In this document: piece after piece, positions 20,610 to 23,962 of the stretch | How the letters are laid out: each line of letters opens with the position of its first letter | How positions within the stretch are numbered: the stretch's first letter is position 1 | NCBI GenBank assembly: GCA_910577575.1 | Contig: CAJTOG010000023.1 | Coordinates: forward strand, 1 to 23,962 | Source of the DNA: an uncultured Ruminococcus sp. | GTDB lineage: Bacteria > Bacillota > Clostridia > Oscillospirales > Ruminococcaceae | Reading direction: 5' to 3' | Length of the DNA stretch: 23,962 nucleotides | Position numbers and translations under genes: made by a program | Notes under the pieces: generated by a model | Database searches by the model: none | Seen by the model: the letters and a program-made list of their open reading frames with translations, nothing else | What the model was told of the DNA's origin: nothing

Positions 20610-23003
20610 TTATTTTAATTCTGCAACAGTAACTCCGTCCTCACCTTCGCCATAAACTCCCAGACGAAACGTTTTAACTGACGGGTGGGACTTCAGCCTG
20701 TTGTGAACAGCAGAACGAAGAACACCTGTACCTTTGCCGTGAATAATCCAGATTGTTGATATATTTGACATAACAGCCTGATCGATGAATGAATCAAGTT
20801 GATATATACCGTCATCACAAGCACAACCACGGATATCAAGTTCCATTTTTCCACGTCTTTCAGCTTTTATACCAACTTTTCCTACCTTGCTTTTCTGTTT
20901 TCTGACGGATTTGTTTCCGACAGCAACTTTCGGAGATTCCTCTAATCTTAAACGTGAAATATTCATTTTGGTCTTCATGACCCCCATTTGCACAAAAACG
21001 AAATCGCTTCCGTCAGGGTCGCCCGAAACAATACCTTTACGCTGTAAATCAACAATATAAACAGTATCGCCACGCCTGAGCTTTCTCGGAAGTACATATC
21101 CTTCATTAGTATCTGCTTCGCTTATGGGATTTGCAGTATCATACATTTTATTGAAGCTCTGCCTTGATTTCGATTTTATTCCCGAAACATTGGCACTGAA
21201 ATCCTTTTTGTCCTTTTCACGCCTCAGTTTTTCAAGTTCATCAATAAGTTGATTTGAATGCACTTTAGTTTGTTCAATGATAGTCATAGCCTGTAAACGT
21301 GCTTTTTCAAGTTCATCAGCCCTGAATTTTTCAAGTTTCTCACGCTCATCACGTAAAATTTTTTCATGCTCTTCCGCTTCTCTGCGAAGCTTTTCAGCAG
21401 ATTCCCTTTCATGTTCCAGCTCCAGTCTTGATAACTCAAGCTTTCCGATAACGTCTTCCAGACGTGTATTTGCGTCACTTACACGTGATTTTGCATCCTG
21501 AATAATATCGGAAGGCATACCCAAACTTTCTGAAATAGCAAAAGCATTTGATTTTCCGGGTGAACCTACAAGAAGCCTGTAAGTCGGGCGAAGTGTTTCA
21601 ATATCAAATTCACATGACGCATTCTGTACATCAGGGGTATCAATTGCAAAGACTTTAAGCTCCTGATAATGAGTTGTAACCATAAGCTTAGCACCGTTAA
21701 AAATAAGTCTTTTTATTATTGATACGGCAAGTGCGGCACCCTCAACAGGGTCTGTACCAGAACCAAGCTCATCAAGAAGTACAAGTGATTTTTCATCAGC
21801 GGTCGCAAGAATCTCAATTACCTTATTCGTATGGGATGAAAAAGTTGAAAGATTCTGCTCAATACTCTGACTGTCGCCTATATCGACAAGAATATGTTCA
21901 AATACTGATATACTGCTTCCATCAGATACAGGGATAAGAAGTCCGCACATTGTCATTGCAGAAAGAAGCCCCGCTGTTTTAAGTGCGACTGTCTTTCCGC
22001 CGGTATTGGGACCTGTAATAATAAGTGCCTTATAATCCTCACCAAGGGAAAGATTTATAGGTACAGCCTTATTCTTATCCAGAAGCGGGTGACGTGCCTT
22101 TATAAGATTCATTTTACCGTCATCAGTGATTTCAGGCATTGAACATTTTAACTTTGCCGCAAGATTAGCTTTTGCAAAGTAAAGATTAAGCTCTGCACAT
22201 ATTTTATAGTTCTCACAGAGAATATCAGCATATTCCCCTGCATCACTGCAAAGTTCCTTAATAATCCGTTCAATTTCTTCCTGCTCTCTGCCCTGTAAGA
22301 TTTTTATGTCATTATTTGCTTCAACTATTGCCATAGGCTCAATAAAAATAGTCTGTCCTGTAGCTGATGTATCATGAACAAGACCGTTTATATGATTTCT
22401 ATGCTCTGTTTTTACAGGAAGAACAAATCTTCCGTCCCTTATAGTTACACTGTTTTCCTGCAAATACTGCTGAGTTGTTTTATTTCTAACCATTTTGTCA
22501 AGTGTTTCTCTGAGCTGCATTTCTGCACGGTTTATTTTTCGTCTCACAGCTGCAAGTTCCGGACTTGCAGCATCTGAAATTTCCGTTTCAGATATAATTG
22601 AACGGTCAAGCTTTTCAAGAAGCCAGTCATTAGGTGCAAGACGTGAAAACAGATAGTCAAGTTCTGTTTCAATGTTTTCACAGCTTCCGTACCACTTTGC
22701 AAGACTGCTAACCTGACGAAGCATCACGGCTATATCCATAAGATCACGCAGTGAAATCAATGCTCCTGTCTTTGCACGTTTTGCAGACACAGAAACGTCT
22801 TTGAAATTGCTGAAAGGCGGAGTTCCGTACTGAACAGAAAGTTCCAGAGCCTGACTTGTTTTGAGATTTTCATGACGGACTTCCGCAAGGTCGCTGTTCG
22901 GACGTACAGCAAACGCCATTCGCTTTGTTTCATCATTTGAACAAAGCCCTGCCAGCATTTCAAGTATTTTATCAAGTTCTAATGTTTTAAGATATTTATT
23001 CAT
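20610..23003 (-). CDS. mutS2: MutS2 family DNA-binding ATPase with Smr domain
   Basis: MutS2 binds branched DNA or stalled ribosomes, depending on the species, and lacks a mismatch-recognition domain. The 797 residues match the family. The ATPase core has Walker A GPNTGGKT (331-338), Walker B LVLLDELGSGTDP (Asp411, Glu412) and the signature STFSSHT (386-392). A charged coiled coil (about 510-600) follows, then a KOW-like segment (LRRGDTVYIVDLQRKGIV). The C-terminal Smr domain (about 722-797) has LDIRG and HGKGTGVLR, predicted nuclease residues. The start is ATG 23003, with only a weak ribosome site (GGT), suggesting coupling to recO, which ends 14 bases upstream. No clear terminator follows. 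Confidence 0.95.
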   Translation of the reverse strand: MNKYLKTLELDKILEMLAGLCSNDETKRMAFAVRPNSDLAEVRHENLKTSQALELSVQYGTPPFSNFKDVSVSAKRAKTGALISLRDLMDIAVMLRQVSSLAKWYGSCENIETELDYLFSRLAPNDWLLEKLDRSIISETEISDAASPELAAVRRKINRAEMQLRETLDKMVRNKTTQQYLQENSVTIRDGRFVLPVKTEHRNHINGLVHDTSATGQTIFIEPMAIVEANNDIKILQGREQEEIERIIKELCSDAGEYADILCENYKICAELNLYFAKANLAAKLKCSMPEITDDGKMNLIKARHPLLDKNKAVPINLSLGEDYKALIITGPNTGGKTVALKTAGLLSAMTMCGLLIPVSDGSSISVFEHILVDIGDSQSIEQNLSTFSSHTNKVIEILATADEKSLVLLDELGSGTDPVEGAALAVSIIKRLIFNGAKLMVTTHYQELKVFAIDTPDVQNASCEFDIETLRPTYRLLVGSPGKSNAFAISESLGMPSDIIQDAKSRVSDANTRLEDVIGKLELSRLELEHERESAEKLRREAEEHEKILRDEREKLEKFRADELEKARLQAMTIIEQTKVHSNQLIDELEKLRREKDKKDFSANVSGIKSKSRQSFNKMYDTANPISEADTNEGYVLPRKLRRGDTVYIVDLQRKGIVSGDPDGSDFVFVQMGVMKTKMNISRLRLEESPKVAVGNKSVRKQKSKVGKVGIKAERRGKMELDIRGCACDDGIYQLDSFIDQAVMSNISTIWIIHGKGTGVLRSAVHNRLKSHPSVKTFRLGVYGEGEDGVTVAELK

Positions 23004-23016
23004 AATTTTTTACCAT

Positions 23017-23763
23017 TTAATTATTCAGTGATTTATAAAAAACGAGTGTATTAAAATTCCTTTCAAGATGTGAAATAACATAGCTTTCAGAAAATTCAGA
23101 AAGTTTCTCAAGAACATACGGAGATACACGAAAATTGAACAGCCTGTCAAAATCCGCAAGTATTATATGACGTATCGCAGAAAGCACAGGTAGAGTCATT
23201 CTGAATCTGTTTTTTCCAAGTTCCGGCGGGCAGCATTCAGAACACAGAAAACTTCCGTCAGCTACAGAAAAATACAGCTCCTCCGGCTCGAATATTCCGC
23301 ATTTATGGCATGCTACAACATCAGGCATAAAACCAATTTCCGACATAAGACGAAGTTCAAATATACTTTTTAAAATCTGTTCTTTTCTCAGTTCACTTTC
23401 AAGATAATGAAGAGTATTCAGAAAAAGCCGAAGAACGTTTCCACTGTCAGTCAGTTCAGCAACAGAATAACGCAGAACATCAGAAAAATAACTTGCAAGT
23501 GAAATTGCCGAAAGCGAATTGCGCAGGCCATAAAAAATATGTATCGGCTCTGCACTGTTAAGATAAATTCTGTTTTTACGAATTTCATAACAGAATTTTG
23601 AATAGGCAAAAAGCTGTGTCGGAGCTGAAAATTTTCCGCTGATTTTTCCTGCACCTTTAACAGGAAGCTCCAACAAGCCTCTGTCCCTTGTTAAAATATC
23701 TATAAATTTATCCTGTTCTCCAAAAGCACGTTCTTTTAAAACGATTCCTTCAATTGTTATCAT
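23017..23763 (-). CDS. recO: DNA repair protein RecO
   Basis: RecO loads RecA on SSB-covered DNA together with RecR. The 248 residues match the family: an N-terminal OB fold (GIVLKERAFGEQDKFIDILT, then GLLELPVKGAGK), a helical middle and a zinc finger with CHKCG and CSECC. ATG 23763 has GAAGGA eight bases upstream, inside the small YqzL-like gene, whose end overlaps recO by 14 bases. It is followed 13 bases later by mutS2, so yqzL-recO-mutS2 is read as one transcript. All parts of the gene are present. Confidence 0.93.
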   Translation of the reverse strand: MITIEGIVLKERAFGEQDKFIDILTRDRGLLELPVKGAGKISGKFSAPTQLFAYSKFCYEIRKNRIYLNSAEPIHIFYGLRNSLSAISLASYFSDVLRYSVAELTDSGNVLRLFLNTLHYLESELRKEQILKSIFELRLMSEIGFMPDVVACHKCGIFEPEELYFSVADGSFLCSECCPPELGKNRFRMTLPVLSAIRHIILADFDRLFNFRVSPYVLEKLSEFSESYVISHLERNFNTLVFYKSLNN

Positions 23764-23851
23764 TCTGTAAATCCTTCAGATTAATATATTTAAGATAATC
23801 ATCTATACTTCCGCTTTCAATAAAATTATTCCAGAGATATTCAGTATCCAT
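23750..23851 (-). CDS. YqzL-like 33-residue protein upstream of recO
   Basis: A short gene on the minus strand coding for 33 residues, starting MDTEYLWNNFIESGSIDDYL. The pattern of an aromatic Trp, then a short stretch of hydrophobic positions, then SGSIDDYLKY, matches the YqzL family (about 40-50 residues in Bacillus), which lies directly before recO in many Bacillota. GGAGGA (23857-23862) is five bases before the ATG, an excellent site. The end overlaps recO by 14 bases, indicating coupling. The family's function is unknown. Length and position are right; identity is by short motif only. Confidence 0.72.
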   Translation of the reverse strand: MDTEYLWNNFIESGSIDDYLKYINLKDLQNDNN

Positions 23852-23928
23852 CAAAGTCCTCCATAAAAAATTATATATATATTATCCTCTCTTAAAGAAA
23901 AAATATATATGTTATTTTCTTCCGCAGA

Positions 23929-23962
23929 TTACTTATCCGAAAGACCGAAACTTCTGATAATT
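23929..23962 (-). CDS. Possible C-terminal end of GTPase Era
   Basis: Reading minus from 23961, ten sense codons (IIRSFGLSDK) precede a TAA at 23931-23929. The ending resembles C-termini of Era, a ribosome-assembly GTPase that precedes recO in many Bacillota. The visible piece is too short to be certain, and the rest lies outside the window. Confidence 0.35.
   Translation of the reverse strand, partial: IIRSFGLSDK

Noticed and set aside
23863..23928. ATATATAT repeats upstream of the YqzL-like gene considered as a hairpin or promoter.
   Set aside because: Pairing is A/T only, and no -35/-10 pair with proper spacing was found.

Overview
The window is AT-rich DNA from a low-GC Gram-positive (Clostridia). 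A Ruminococcus-like member of the Oscillospiraceae fits best. The evidence is a secreted protein with a type I dockerin (two Ca-binding repeats), a SpoIIM-like protein, strong purine-rich Shine-Dalgarno sites, frequent TTG starts, Clostridia-type small families (DUF1292, DUF4364, YqzL-like) and promoters of the TTGACA-17-TATAAT class. The species call is inference. Nearly all of the window is coding; there are no tRNA or rRNA genes, insertion sequences or CRISPR arrays.

Layout. Bases 1-1560 (+) hold the 3' end of a canonical chorismate synthase gene (aroC) followed by a class I DAHP synthase (aroF). Bases 1593-2489 (-) encode a PflA-like radical SAM protein, and 2687-3169 (+) a dCMP deaminase. 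Bases 3209-7676 (-) are five co-directional genes: a His/Cys-rich CobW-type GTPase, a second P-loop protein joined to a TIGR03943/DUF1980-like domain, proC, a SpoIIM-like membrane protein and a DUF624/YesL-like membrane protein. Bases 7838-8140 (+) are a DUF1292 protein and 8192-9442 (-) a lipoprotein with a Thr-rich insert.

Bases 9732-14990 (+) form a tight operon: aroB, aroA, a degenerate aroC paralogue, DUF4364, two orphan small genes and a dockerin protein. It is followed by glyA, a short orphan gene and rarA (15083-18033, +). Bases 18034-18584 hold no intact gene but carry the frameshifted remains of what looks like an ECF sigma factor. Bases 18585-20474 (-) encode an HPt protein and a REC/HD-GYP/PAS-like protein. 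Bases 20610-23851 (-) are mutS2, recO and an unflagged 33-residue YqzL-like gene, preceded by what may be the end of era.

How the genes relate. Three shikimate-pathway steps (DAHP synthase, DHQ synthase, EPSP synthase) plus chorismate synthase lie in two separate units. The chorismate synthase copy inside the aroBA operon has lost most catalytic motifs, while the copy beside aroF keeps those visible in the window. This paralogue pair is the most unusual signal here. The CobW/TIGR03943-like pair looks like a metal-handling module, and HPt plus HD-GYP a phosphorelay controlling cyclic-di-GMP breakdown. recO, mutS2 and rarA are DNA maintenance genes. Convergent genes are separated by symmetric hairpins, two of which contain stop-codon bases.
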